Part shown: piece by piece, positions 34,952 through 48,180 of the stretch | Layout: every line of letters starts with the position of its first letter | Position numbering within the stretch: the first letter of the stretch is position 1 | Assembly: GCA_025667525.1 (NCBI GenBank) | Contig: CM046881.1 | Location: 497,695,627-497,759,626, forward strand | Length of the DNA: 64,000 nucleotides | From: Glebionis coronaria | Lineage: Eukaryota > Streptophyta > Magnoliopsida > Asterales > Asteraceae | Direction of reading: 5' to 3' | Made by a program: the position numbers and the translations under genes | The notes under the pieces: generated by a model | Databases searched by the model: none | What the model saw: only the letters and a program-made list of their open reading frames with translations | Told to the model about the DNA's origin: nothing

Positions 34952-37900
34952 TGTGACAATCCGTCAATTTATGGTTGATATTTTATTCTCAAGTATTATT
35001 TAAAAACAGTATTTTAATGTTATATTATGAACTCACTTATTTTGGGAAGGAATTTGGATTTACATCTTGAAGTAGCATCGACTACGTCTAAACCTGAGGA
35101 CTCTACGTTACATGCTTACTTTTACATGCACCGTCTTTGGTGACAGTCCGACATTTCAGGAAATAAATTTATCCGTGATTATTATTTTGGGATTTTAAAT
35201 TTGTGTTGGTTCATAAACTCACAAATTTACGAGAAGAGATTAGGACATACGTTCATAATTTAACGTCCTTTACGACTAAACCGGAAACCCTAGGTTTACG
35301 TATTTACATTTTTGAACTCCGTTTTTGATGAGGCAATTTTTATTAGATTCGTTTTGTGTAGTTGATTCATAATTTATAAAAACGTTTTTCGGAAAACGAC
35401 CCGAGGGTACGCAAATCGAGGAAACTAGAATCAAGGAGTACCCGTAAATAAATGGGGATGAGAAAAAACCACTTTTTCCCCACCCCCACTCATGGACGGC
35501 TAAAATAAGCCACAACACCATGACGTGTCAAGCTTAATAAGTAAGCTAAGACACATGTCTTAGCCAGTTCACGAAACTAGCAACAATAATAAAACCACTC
35601 ACACCCAAACCATTTGTTCATTTATATTATATGCAAAACCACCAATCTCTCTCAAAACTCTCTCTAAATTCCGTCCACTTTACACCAAGAACCACCCATT
35701 TGATCAATTTTATCCATGAAATCTTATGTTATTCTTGCATAAGATGGAAACCTATAGAAGACTTGTTGATTGGAGGTGATTTTAATTACTATCAAGGAGT
35801 TTCCATGGAGATAAAGGACTGATTTTTGGAGAAGTCTACAACTATTTGGTGATCCTAGAAGTGGTGTTGATATCTCATAAGATTGGTTACCCAAAACTAA
35901 GTCTTGTTCATCATCAATCCCATATTTTCATCACTTTGGTGGTATAGAGATTGTTCTTCCTATCCTTTTTGTTATTTTGAATATGTAATCATGTATTTTC
36001 TTTCCTAATGTATATGTATATGATGATATATGATGATAAAAATGTTGTGTGGGGTTCATGTGTTGATAAACATGGTTAAAAAGATGGAAAACCATATGTA
36101 AAAAGGTTAAAATCTTACTTAAAAAGTTGGCTGTATAAAATAGTAACTAACCAAATGATAAACTGATAAATGGCAAAGTGCAATCAGTATACAGTAATTA
36201 TTAGGTCTTGTACACATGTGAGAGTTGGCCATGCAATGGAATCATTATAATGAGTGAGATATGATCAAAACAAAATTAGTGTATCATTCTGAATAGTCTG
36301 GTTTGTGAGGACTGTTAGGGATACTTAGACTTGGATTGAGCAGTAGCTAAAACTAAGTAAATTGTAGCACATATCATGTAGTTTATGGTGTCCAAAAATG
36401 AGCTTCTATCTCTTTGTAGAACTCAATATATGATAGAAATGGTGAAAGTGAAACTAAAAATCAGATTTTGTGAAATTAAAGTATAATAGTATTATAATAG
36501 CACTCAAATAAATATAGTATAAAATGTAAATTAAAACCCACTAACTTATATATTACATTTATATAAGTATCTAAAATAATAAATAAATGGGAAATTTATA
36601 AAAATGGTAATTTGATAAGTTTTATAAGTTATAAAACTATAAACATGATTTTTACGTCTTTTCGCCTAAAACCGTAAAATTAACGTTTTTTTCAAATAAA
36701 ACTTAGACGGTCGGACCCGTCTAATGTAAAAATTTTAAAACTCATATACTGATGTATAAGTATATTTGACTAGTAAAAACAGATAAAACCCGAGCATTAT
36801 AATATATGGACATTAACGGGCCAAATTAGCCTTATTCCAACTAATTTGGCTAAACACTTATGAACTTACTTATTGGGCTTAACCCACTTGTGCCTAACAT
36901 GTAAGTATAAGACTGATATTAAAAGTATAAAATGGACTAATATAAGGTAATGGGCTTATAATGGGCTTATTGGGCCTTGACATGTAAAGAAGTTAAACTA
37001 GTGAAACTAGTAAAAAATTTACCAACACATGACACTATAATGAGTGAATAAAGATGTACAATCCCACTTGATCATCATAATACTTATAAATCATCATGTG
37101 TATACATAGATATTGTTTTTATAAAGTCATTGGACAAATGTCTAAGACGAGTATTATTTGTCTAGGTTTCCGTGATTAAAGCACGTACCGTACATCCGAA
37201 TCGTCGATAACCGCCTTTCCCAATCAACGTGAGTTCATAGCCCCACACTCTTTTAAATGTTTTATGAAATTTTTTATAAACCCGCGAGGGAGATAACATG
37301 TTAGTTTTGTTAAAAATAGGACACAAGTTGTCCCGATTGTTTGTTTATTGATTTAGACCCGAATGATTGTGTGACCCGATGAATGATTATATGACCCGAT
37401 GTATGAAATAAAATGGATTATTAAAGTTAGGTTATGTCACTAAAAGTCCCATTAGCATGAATTGTGAACTACCGGGATTGGTAGACGCTTATGCATATAA
37501 TAGTACTATTTGGGGACGATCACCCCAGTTCGCGCCTTGACGGTTGATCCCCGTCGTGCCACATTGATTGGTAAGCGAATTTATGTATGAGAAGATTTCC
37601 ATAGCGTGATTTTTGTGACGACACGCTAACTTAGATGGTCAAATTGAGTTTCGGGTTAGCTACCCGTTGTTTGTTGTAGTAAGGTAACAATGTCATGTGG
37701 CTTATAATAATCCAAATAACGAAATACTACTATACGCATTGAATTACGATATATTGCCTGACTAGCAATACGGAGTCTTATTATTGATATTATGTTCGTG
37801 TTTTGGTTTTACATAACCATATTCATATAACGGTTTTTATTTAACTCTATACAACGTTATAAAACGTATTGTATGATGTTTTTACGACAGTGGTTCGTAT

Positions 37901-38367
37901 AATGATTTTGAAGGCAAAAGCCTATATTATGATTTTTATAAGGATTTGTATAAAATGACTTTGGCTATTTTATGGCCTATTACAAAGATGTGTACAAAAT
38001 GATTTTCGATAATAATTATATACCGATGATATATTAATGGTTTTATTAAACTCTATGAATTCACTCGGCGATTTCGCTGACCTTTTCTTTTAACATGTTT
38101 TATCTCAGGTACTTGAAGGTAATTCTCCGGAAGACGACAAGAATTCATGGCCCGCACTTAAATAACAATTTCCATTCAAATGCTTTGTAAAGTTTGTATG
38201 AATTAATATGACTTGGGACCTATGTAAATTTGATAATTATGAATGGAAATGCTTTATTATTAAACGACGTGATTTTTAAGCGTTGTCTATGATGTGAGTA
38301 ATGTGCTATCCCGTAACACCAACGACTCTTCCGCTGTATTGAATTGTATAAATTTAGGGGTGTTACA
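34952..38367 (+). repeat. Ty3-E 5' LTR (3,416 bp)
   Basis: TGTGACAATCCG...GGGGTGTTACA. Its end aligns with the Ty3-C LTR end (TAAATTTGGGGGTGTTA). Hairpin TCGGCG-ATTT-CGCTGA at 38065-38080 followed by CAGGTA at 38106-38111. Contains no gene; open frames such as 35631-35822 are chance. Confidence 0.93.
38065..38111 (+). promoter_or_regulatory. Ty3-E LTR hairpin plus CAGGTA module
   Basis: Stem TCGGCG/CGCTGA (one G-U pair), loop ATTT, then CAGGTA 25 bp later, 256 bp before the LTR end. 3' LTR equivalent at 46781-46796, with the terminal pair lost. Confidence 0.5.
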
Positions 38368-38370
38368 GTT

Positions 38371-38382
38371 TGGTATCAGAGC
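38371..38382 (+). other. Ty3-E primer binding site
   Basis: TGGTATCAGAGC, three bases after the LTR end, perfect initiator-Met tRNA complement. Confidence 0.92.
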
Positions 38383-41300
38383 TCTCGTTATAGAGAACGA
38401 AAGATTTTTAAAACCAAGGTTTTGAATAAAACATTTCAAAATCTTTTAACTATAAACATTTTCTTAAAATGTCTAAAAATATTTTGACTATAACGGTGCC
38501 AAAGAATTCCCGTGTTACCGACAAGGCCAGACTGAGAAGTGTTATTTTAATATATATATAACTTGGATTATATATATATGATATATTATATGATATATAT
38601 GATATAATACTTATACGAGGTATTTATACGACGTAGATTGTCACAAGAAAACCTAACTCCCCTAGCAAATCAATCGAAGAAATGTTGATATTAGTTGATT
38701 GTGATATTGAAGAAGAATTGGCGAGATAAAATCTGATATCAATGTCATGACGATCTTTCCTTATAGAGTGGAGTTTGACAAAACGTTACCACATGGAAAG
38801 GTGTCATCTGATTCGGTGTCACCCAATTCTTAAATTTGAAATCGGAAGGGTGAATGTTGCACTTGAGGCTGTCATTGGAACAATTACCCAAAAGCCTCAT
38901 GCCACTAGTACCTTTCCGAGAAGTCTAATTGAATGTGTGAGTCATTTCATACTAGTGAATCATTTGATAACTATTGATGAAAGAGCTATAGGATTGGAAA
39001 TTAAGTGTTGTTCATATCGAGCTTTTATTTCCCTTTCAAGATCTAAGAATAAGGTTGAATGTATTGGAGAATGAGGTAGGATATCGCATTGAGTATAAGT
39101 TGGTTGAAACTTGAATAAAGTAAAATTTAACTCGTATGAATTAAAATATATTGTTAAGAGGAAGTCATTGAGTCTTGTGATTGAATTATAAGGTTTTAAA
39201 TGATTGTAGGTTTGTGTTAAGGGTTGTTCCTAGGCCATTGTCCAATGACGAGGATGCACAGTGTCCAAGAAATAAATTGAAGAAATCTTCTTCTGAATTG
39301 GGACCGATGGTTCTTCCGGGACAGGTGGAACACCTAATGACTCTTGTAGATTAGCATTCATTGTAGCATCTTTTAAAAATCCCTAACTTAACGGAGACAT
39401 CAGTTGGTAGGATGAGTTCTTGGAATTGTATGAAATAGTGACACGTAATGTGTTACGATACAATTTTGACTTGTTTGTGATTAATGAAAAGACTACCTTT
39501 GATTGCTAAATTTTACATGTATCGATGTTATCTATCTTTTATTGCTTCATCCTAATGTTGGCATTAGTGATGCAACCATTGAACAAGTACTCATCTCAAA
39601 TTGAGTTACGTTATGGATTATTCTTTTTGAGTGCCATCGAGATCATGAACCTCATGATTATTTGGCTAAGCTCATTTCCTATCATATTGTAGTTAGTTAT
39701 TGGTAAACAACTTTTCATCACTCTTTTGCAGATCATTTATTGTTTTTATAAGTTAAAACAGTATCCTTTGAGAGAAACTGAAATTTTTATCACTATAAGA
39801 ATTATTCAAAGTGAGATTTATAAGTAATCGTTATCGAAATGAAGTTGTTTATGAAACACCTTGGAAAACTTAATTGTTTCCATAACAAAGAACGTCCTTG
39901 TAATTTTTTTTTTTTGATTCTTATTTAAGAATTAAGCATGAAAATGTTTTTATTATAAACATGATGATAAAATTTTGACGAATTGAGTATTGCATCGTTA
40001 ATCTTGAAATTGTATATAGTTGTGACTTGCGCACCTACATACAATTTGGAAGGGACCATGCAAAGCTGATTAGTAGTCACCATGAAATATTAATAAACAC
40101 TAAATTTTCTTTGAAGATTGTGAAAGATTAAATTTTATGAGATCTGCAAGAAGTGCAAAATAGGAACATATTGTTAGAGATATCAAAATATGTGCCCGTA
40201 CCATTTATTTTTCTGAGTCGAATTTACTCATCTGTGGAATTTGTCTTATTTGACAATTGATATTCCCTTCTTGTCCAATTCTCTCGTGGTGAGATTCTTT
40301 AAAAAAGTATCTGATTACCGAGTGTTGATACCCGACTGGGTGTATCGACGTTCCTATCATTTCTTTTGATTGGATTTCATTTGAATGACCTTGGTAACGA
40401 TCCGAGGAGCTTTCGAATGCGTACTCAAATCATGAAAACATGGGATATACTCATATTCGTTAATGTTTTCGTTTGTATCTGATTTTGAAATTCTCTCGCG
40501 TAGATTATGTGTTGACCTTACTCTTTTATTGGTAGCTATGTCTCCCAATATCCTTGAATTTGTGAAGGATTATGAGTTATTATTAGTCTTTTGAGAAGTT
40601 CACATCTTATCAACGGTAACGAAACTGGAATGTTGATAGTGCCAGTGGGATGGATTGATTGATTATGACATGACGACATTGTCTTAATCGATAGGAACTC
40701 GAGTAGAATTCCCCTAAAAGATAAGATGTTGATTATCAAAAGTGATCTAAGTAATTCTTGATGGATGACCATATCCTGCTTTGTACCGTGAATGGTTATG
40801 AACTAGTCATCGATCTTGTAATCTAGAAAGAAATTAAAGTAAATTTATTAAAAGATGTTTCTATTATCTGAAACTTTAGGAGGTATTTGTTGGTGAATTA
40901 CCTAAACGTTCGTCATTAAGGCAAGTGGAATATGGTATTGATTATATTTCCGGTGCTGCACCTGTGGCATGTGCACTGTACGTCAACACCATCTGAATCG
41001 AAAGTGTTACCGTACAACTGAGAGAGTTGTCGGAGAAAGCTTTTATTCTATCGAGCTCGTCATCATGAAGAGCTATAGTGTTATTATTCCTTATATTTGT
41101 TGAATTACCGTGAACTAGGTAAATTGATGATCAAAATCTATATCCACTACCCAAGACGATAGACATGTTCGATCATTTACAAGGTTCTAGCGTATGTTCT
41201 AAAATTTGATCCACGGCATGGTTATCGTCAACTTCGCGTCCGTGAAGAAGATTATCTATTCCAATCACTACATCCAGAACTTGTAATGAACATTATGAGT

Positions 41301-43665
41301 TTCACGTGATGTCGTTTGGATTGACCAATCCACATGTAGCATCCATAAATTTGGTGAATCACGTGTGTAAGCTGTAATTTGATAAATTCATGCTCGTGAT
41401 CACTAAGGACCATTTGTTTGTTTCTAAGAATAAGAATGAGTTAATAATTATTTGTAGAATGCCCTGAATTGTCCGAACAATGAAAACATGTACCTTGAAT
41501 AATTAACATGTGATTTGAGGCTTAATCCTTTACATTAATTGACCGTGTGATTAAAAGATAATGGAATCTATATTGACTCTTTAAAAATTCAGAGCCCTTT
41601 TAGGACTTTCGGTTTGACCAAAAAGAAAGTGAAAATATGTTTTGACAAATGTTTTATCAAAAGAATTTTTAAGGAATCATTTCCTTAAACCTAGAACATT
41701 TAACTAAACTCCTGTTTAGGGGTAAATGTTTGTGTATCCTCGAGACAACCTAAAGAGGGATTGAGGAAACCATTTAAACCATGACTTGAAATTTGAAACA
41801 ACAATTTTTTCCTTTCAACTAAGAAAATTTTGACCAAAGTATAAACAAAGATTTTTCAAACATTACGGATTTTATTAATTACTTTCAGTAAATTAACTAA
41901 AATCTTGTTAATTAAATTCTAATTTATTTTGAACATTTTTCTAAAACTGAGCGAACTAAGAAATTTAAAATTTTTTACGTTGACATTTCATAAAAATTAA
42001 AAATTTATTATTTAATTACTTGTAATAATCATCGACGCTTTAGATGTCGGGTTGAGTAAAACTAATAAAAATAATAGTTGAGACGAAACTAAAACTTAGA
42101 AAATATGAAGAAAGAATTTCTGAATAAATTGTGGTCATGATAATTATTTCATCAGGAAAGGTGAATGTAAATACTGACGCAGTATGTAGAAAGGATAAAG
42201 AATTAATTAGGATGTGTTCCTTAGTAATGACTGTGCAAAATAAATTGCTGAACATTTTAGAAATAACTGATGCTTGTAAAAAAGATAATATAGATAATAA
42301 AAGAGGTTTGCGGCTAATGTGAACCATTAGAATTGAGAAGCCAATGGCGTTAAATGTATAAAAGGCCTCTTATGGTTGCCTAAATATGAAGAATTTCGAG
42401 ATTTACTTATGTTGGAATCTTATAAGATGAAGTATTCGATTCATGTCATTTCTGATTAAAAGTATCTTTTTCTGAAGAAGTTGTACTAATGGCAAATTAT
42501 GAAGGTAGACATCGCCTCATACATTAGTAAACGTATAACTATTGCAAAGGTCAACATCTGAATTTGAATCGATTTGGTTTATCGTTGATAGACTGACCAA
42601 ATCTACTGATATCATTCCTGTTAATGATAGATTCTCAATGAAGAAATTGACTCTTTTGTATTTAAAGGAGTTGTGTAAACATAGTGTGCCGTATCAATCA
42701 TCTCTATCAAGATCATCGCTTCGCATCGAATTTCTAGAGATTTTCTCAGAGATCATTAGGAACGAACCTTGATGAGAGTATTGTTTACCACCCCAATCGA
42801 AGGGATGAGGTAAAGTAATGATACTAAACACTAGAAGTCTTGTTTTATGTTTGAACGATTGACCTTTGGTAATGAACCGTATAATCGTTTTCCTTTGGAG
42901 AGATTATCATTGATAATTATCGTGTTAGGATCGAGATCGAATCTTGTTAGGATCTAAATATGAGAGCATCTGTAAGAAGGAGTTGGGATGAAGACACCCG
43001 ACATACACCCATTGTGAGTTGGACATGTCTTTTAGGTTTAAGGTTTTCTATGATGACAAACCTAACCTTACAAAATACCCGAACCGCGAGACCTGAATTG
43101 ATTGTTGAAATTAGGATCTGATTATTGATTGCCAGTAGTGGGCAGAAGGTTATGTGAATATGAAATGTAGATCTTGAAGTGCGGGATGGGTAGCGAAGCT
43201 ATGCCAAAAAATTTCACCATGGAAAAGTGAATTGATGATCTGAAAGATCATGGGAAATAAGTCCCCGTTGTATGGGACCATTGAGATGATGTAAAAATTT
43301 GTTTGAAAGGCATCTAAGCTGGATCTACCCTAGGACTTCAAAGGCTGCGTGAATTATGTGTCATATATCGAACTTGATAAATGTTTATCAAGTGAAAATC
43401 TGATTATTCCTTAATGAAGTTTGGATCGACGAAAAGTTGCATTCATCAAAAACACGTGAACATTATAGATAGAGAAAGTAAGTCAACATTAAGCCTGATC
43501 GTATTCCCGTAGTTATGTATGATTAAACTCGCGTATTATAATGAATTACACTTGTGACAAAAGACAAAATGTGGAGGAAACGCCCACATGGCTCGAACTC
43601 TATAAGAACCGAGTAGTAAGATAAATCGATCTTTGAGGGCAAAGATTCTGTTTACGGGTAAATGT
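38383..43665 (+). pseudogene. Ty3-E interior: eroded gag-pol
   Basis: Gag and protease (38383 to about 40850) are unrecognisable. RT traces at 40915-41470: QVEYGIDYISGAAPVACALY, QLRELSEKAF, GYRQLRVREEDY, YEFHVMSFGLTNP, and the active site eroded to VITKDH where VFIDDI is expected. RNase H end at about 42150-42320 (GKVNVNTDAVCRKDKE, where GKANVVADALSRK is usual). Integrase core at 42557-42690 (ESIWFIVDRLTKSTDIIPV). Integrase tail at about 43190-43400 (ISPWKSE, LDKCLSSENLIIP). The order PR?-RT-RH-INT is Ty3. Stops and frameshifts occur every few dozen codons. Confidence 0.85.
38549..38615. repeat. TA-rich simple repeat
   Basis: Runs of (TA)n and GATATAT, largely self-complementary, shortly after the Ty3-E primer site. 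Confidence 0.8.
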
Positions 43666-46600
43666 TGTGACAATCCGTTAATTTATGGTTGATATTTTAT
43701 TCTCAAGTATTATTTAAAAACCTTATTTTAATGTTATATTATGAACTCACTTATTTTGGGAAGGAATTTGGATTTACGTCTTGAAGTAGCATCGACTACG
43801 TCTAAACCGGAGGACTCTATGTTACGTTCTTACGTTTACGTGCACCGTCTTTGGTGACAGTCCGACATTTCAGGAAATAAATTTATCCGTGATTATTATT
43901 TTGGGATTTTAAATTTGTGTTGGTTCATAAACTAACAAATTTATGAGATGAGATTAGGAGTTACTTTCATAATTTAACGTCATTTACGACTAAACCGGAA
44001 ACCTTAGGTTTACGTATTTACATTTTTAAACTCTGTTTTTGATGAGACAATTTTTATTAGATTCGTTTTGTGCCGTTGATTCATAATTTATAAAAACGTT
44101 TTTCGGAAAACGACCCGAGGGAACGCAAATTGAGGAAACCAGAATCGAGGAGTACCCGTAAATAAATGGGGATGAGACAAAACCACTTTTGCCCCACCCC
44201 CACTCATGGACGGCTAAAATAAGCCACAACACCATGATGGGTCAAGCTTAAGAAGTAAGCTAAGACACATGTCTTAGCCACTTCACCAAACTAGCAACAA
44301 TAATAAAACCACTCACACCCAAACCATTTGTTCATTTATCTTACATGCAAAACCACCAATCTCTCTCAAAACTCTCTCTAAGTTCCCTCCACTTTACACC
44401 ATGAACCACCCATTTGATCAATTTTATCCATGAAATCTTATGTTATTCTTGCATAAGATGGAAACCTATAGAAGACTTGTTGATGGGAGGTGATTTTAAC
44501 AACTAGCAAGGAGTTTCCATGGAGATCAAGGACTGATTTTTCGAGAAGTCTACAACTATTTGGTGATCCTAGAAGTGGTTTTGATATCTCATAAAATTTG
44601 TTACCCAAAACCAAGTCTTGTTCATCATCAGTCCCATCTTTTAATCACTTTGGTGGTATAGAGATTGTTCTTCCTATCCTTTTTGTTATTTTGAATATCT
44701 AATCATGTATTTTCTTATTTAATGTATATGTATATGATGATATATGATGATAAAAATGTTGTGTGGGGATAATGTGTTGATAAACATGGTTAAAAAGATG
44801 GAAAACCATATGTAAAAAGGTTAAAATCTTGCTTAATAAGTTGGCTGTATAAAAACAGTAACTAACCAAATGATAAACTGATAAAATGGCAAAGTGTAAT
44901 CAATATACAGTAATTATTAGGTCTTGTACACATGTGAGAGTTGGTCATGCAATGGAATCATTATAATGAGTGAGATATGATCAAAACAAAATTACTGTAT
45001 CAATCTGAATATTCTGTGTTGTGAGGACTGTTAGGGATAATTAGACTTGGATTGAGCAGTAGCTATGTAGCACATATCATGTAGTTTATGGTGTCCAAAA
45101 ATGAGCTTCTATCTCCTTGTAGAACTCAATATATGATAAAAATGGTGAAAGTGAAACTAAAAATCAGATTTTGTGAAATTAAAGTATAATAGTATTATAA
45201 TAGCACTCAAATAAATTCAGTATAAAATGTAAATTAAAACCCACTAACTTATATATTACATTTATAAAAGTATTTATAATAATAAATAAATGGGACATTT
45301 TATAAAAATAGTAATTTGATAATTTTTATAAGTTATAAAACTATAAACATGATTTTTACGTCTTTTCGGCTAAAACCGTAAAATTAACGTTTTTGTCAAA
45401 TAAAACTTAGACGGTCGGACCCGTCTAATGTAAACTTTTTATAACTCATATACTGATGTATAAGTATATTTTACAAGTAAAAACCATAAAACCCGAGCTT
45501 TATAATATATGGACATTAACGAGCCAAATTAGCCTTATTGGACTATTAATCCAACTAATTTGGCTAAACACTTATGAACTTACTTATTGGGCTTAACCCA
45601 CTTGTGCCTTACACGTAAGTATAAGACTGATATTAAAAGTGTAAAATGGACTAATATAAGGTAATGGGCTTATAATGGGCTTATTGGGCCTTGACATGTA
45701 AAGAAGTTAAACTATTGAAACTAGTATAAAAATTTACCAACACATGACACTATAATGAGTGAATAAAGATGTACAATCCCACTTGATCATCATCATATTT
45801 ATAAATCATCATATGTATACATAGCTATTTTTTTTATAAAGTCATTGGACAAAAGTTTAAGACGAGTATTATTTGTCTAGGTTTCCGTGATTGAAGCACG
45901 TACCGTACATCCGAATCGTCGATAACCGCCTTTCCCAATCAACGTGATTTCATAGCCTCGCACTCTTTTAAATGTTTTATGAAATGTTTTATAAAACCGT
46001 GAGGGAGATAACATGTTAGTTTTGTTAAAAATAGGACACAAGCTGTCCCGGTTGTTTGTTTATTGATTTGGACCCGAATGATTTTGTGACCCAATGAATG
46101 ATTATATGACCCGATGTATGAAATAAAATGGATTATTAAAGTTAGGTTATGTCACAAAAAGTCCCATTAGCATGAATTGTGAACTACCAGGATTGGTAGA
46201 CGCTTATGCATATAATAGTACTATTTGGGGATGATCACCCCAGTTCGCGCCTTGACGGTTGATCCCCGTCGTGCCACATTGATTGGTAAGCAAATTTATG
46301 TATGAGAAGATTTCCATAGCGTGATTTTTGTGACGACACGCTAACTTATATGGGCAAATTGAGTTTCGGGTTAGCTACCCGTTGTTTGTTGTAGTAAGGT
46401 AACAATGTCATGCGGCTTATAATAATCCAAATAACGAAATACTGCTATACGCACTGAATTACGATATATTGCCTGACTAGCAATACGGAGTCTTACTATT
46501 GATATTATGTTCGTGTTTTGGTTTTACATAACCATATTCATATAACGGTTTTTATTTAACTCTATACAACGTTATAAAACGTATTGTATGATGTTTTTAC

Positions 46601-47083
46601 GACAATGGTTCGTATACTGATTTTGAAGGCAAAAGCCTATATTATGATTTTTGATAAGGATTTGTATAAAATGACTTTGGCTATTTTATGGCCTATTACA
46701 AAGATTTGTAGAAAATGATTTTCGGTAATAATTATAAACCGATGATATATTAATGGTTTTATTAAACTCTATGAATTCACTCGGCGTTTTCGCTGTCCTT
46801 TTCTTTTAACATGTTTTATCTCAGGTACTTGAAGTTAATTCTCGGGAAGACGACAAGAATTCATGGCCCGCACTTAAATAACAATTTCCATTAAAATGCT
46901 TTGTAAAATTTGTATGAAATAATATGACTTGGGACCTATGTAAATTTGATAATTATGAATGGAAATGCTTTATTATTAAACGACGCGATTTTTAAGCGTT
47001 GTCTATGATGTGAGTAATGTGCTATCCCGTAACACCAACGACTCTTCCGTTGTATTGAATTGTATAAATTTGGGGGTGTTACA
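43666..47083 (+). repeat. Ty3-E 3' LTR (3,418 bp)
   Basis: Collinear with 34952-38367, differing by scattered substitutions and small indels. No strong polypurine tract is left in front of it (the region reads TTTGAGGGCAAAG ... GGGTAAATGT). Confidence 0.93.
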
Positions 47084-47088
47084 ATTCA
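47084..47088. repeat. Target-site duplication of Ty3-E, right copy (attca)
   Basis: Matches 34947-34951. Confidence 0.93.
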
Positions 47089-47630
47089 AGGGTTTTATAG
47101 GCTAGATGACTTGTTTAGAATGATATTAGGATGATATTAGGCATAGGAGATTGAGTAAAATGGGTTGAAAAATTGATTTAGTGTGATTTTTAAAAAGGTG
47201 TTTTACATCAGTGGGAAAAAGATGACTTTTGGGTAACTTACTCTTTGAAAATGGTTAGACTAATAGGATAGGGTTGTAGAGAATTCTTTTAGCTTCGATT
47301 TGATATAAAGTAGAGCTTCTAGCTCAAAATGAGCGAAAAGTTATGATGTTTTGATTATTCGTGTACCGGGAGACGAGTATCGACACAATCCGAAGTTGTT
47401 GTCGATATTTGGATCGAATCTCGGGGACTATAGAATGAGTTCTAAAAATAGTCAATGTCTGATGTTAGGTTCTAAACCTAGGGTTATGAGACTATTTTCA
47501 AACTCAAGTGTTGGGTTTGTAAACGAGATTGTTTAGAATGGTCAAAATGGTTGTATGAGTCGGTGACGTAAAACTGGCCGGTTTTTGTAGTTCAAAGATG
47601 TGTTGGGCAGGGAACCTTAAAAGTAAAATC
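47084..47630 (+). mobile_element. LTR-D, second segment, truncated by Copia-G
   Basis: Continues LTR-D. The stretch GTTTAGAATGGTCAAAATGG and the later TTCAAAGATG...GCAGGGAACCTT...AAGTAAAATC match the complement of 7600-7700 in the Ty3-C LTR. D covers about 1,333 bp of LTR up to this point and the Ty3-C equivalent is about 1,324 bp from its LTR start, so the two are collinear. The rest of D must lie beyond Copia-G, outside the window. Confidence 0.8.
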
Positions 47631-48085
47631 TGTTGGGAAAAAAATATAGCCAAGACACTTGGACTCTTACAAGAGAAATCTTGACGTTGATAAGAAGAAG
47701 TCAAGCGTTGATAAGAAGAATCAAGCACTGATAGAAGACTTAGTCTACACGTTTTGTACTTCTAGTGAAGATATGTTTGACATTGTATTTTCTACATTTA
47801 TCTTTACCTAAAATAGCTGATACGTAGACTCTTGTACAAGGCTCCTTAGTCTATAAAAGGAGGTCCTTAGGTTTAAGTTTAATATATGTTTTACACTTTC
47901 ATTGTACGCAAGTTCGATTTATTAATCAAAGTGAAAGTTTGGTTTAACTTTTTTGTGTGTTCTTGTTTAAGTATTAATTCCGCATAATACTTGAATTGTT
48001 ACATATACAACAAAGTTTCTCTACGTGTTTAACTTGATTTAATCTCATTTACACAAGCTAATTTGATCTAAGTTTGGGATCAACA
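47631..48085 (+). repeat. Copia-G 5' LTR (455 bp)
   Basis: Begins TGTTGGGAAAA and ends GGGATCAACA (inverted ends TGTTG/CAACA). TATA box TATAAAAG at 47852-47859. A short direct repeat around GTTGATAAGAAGAA occurs twice (about 47687-47720). Confidence 0.88.
47852..47859 (+). promoter_or_regulatory. TATA box of the Copia-G LTR
   Basis: TATAAAAG in CTATAAAAGGAGG context, 222 bp into the LTR. Confidence 0.7.
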
Positions 48086-48087
48086 AG

Positions 48088-48100
48088 TGGTATCAGAGCT
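48088..48100 (+). other. Copia-G primer binding site
   Basis: TGGTATCAGAGCT two bases after the LTR, initiator-Met tRNA complement. Confidence 0.9.
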
Positions 48101-48130
48101 TGTTGAGAAACTTTGATCTAAAGAACACAA

Positions 48131-48173
48131 AAACCCTAAATACCCAAAAACCCTAATTTTTAAGAAACCCTAA
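48131..48173 (+). promoter_or_regulatory. Three telo-box-like motifs in the Copia-G gag leader
   Basis: AAACCCTAAA, AAACCCTAA and AAACCCTAA within 43 bp just upstream of the gag ATG. Telo boxes are known plant promoter and leader elements. Here they may simply reflect an A/C-rich leader. Confidence 0.4.
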
Positions 48174-48180
48174 AAACAAC

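Larger units (their letters stand above)
34952..47083 (+). mobile_element. Ty3-E: complete but decayed Ty3/gypsy LTR retrotransposon
   Basis: LTRs 34952-38367 and 43666-47083, primer site TGGTATCAGAGC at 38371-38382, perfect 5-bp duplication attca, interior 5.3 kb. RT, RNase H tail, integrase core and integrase tail appear in Ty3 order but with stops throughout. LTRs differ by about 5% in the first 440 bp compared. Confidence 0.93.

Noticed and set aside
35631..35822. Possible host gene fragment in the Ty3-E LTR
   Set aside because: The same sequence is in the 3' LTR with the frame altered. No recognisable domain.
39910..39925. Poly-T run as a possible Pol III terminator or SINE end
   Set aside because: No A/B box or SINE body next to it. 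It lies in eroded Ty3-E interior.
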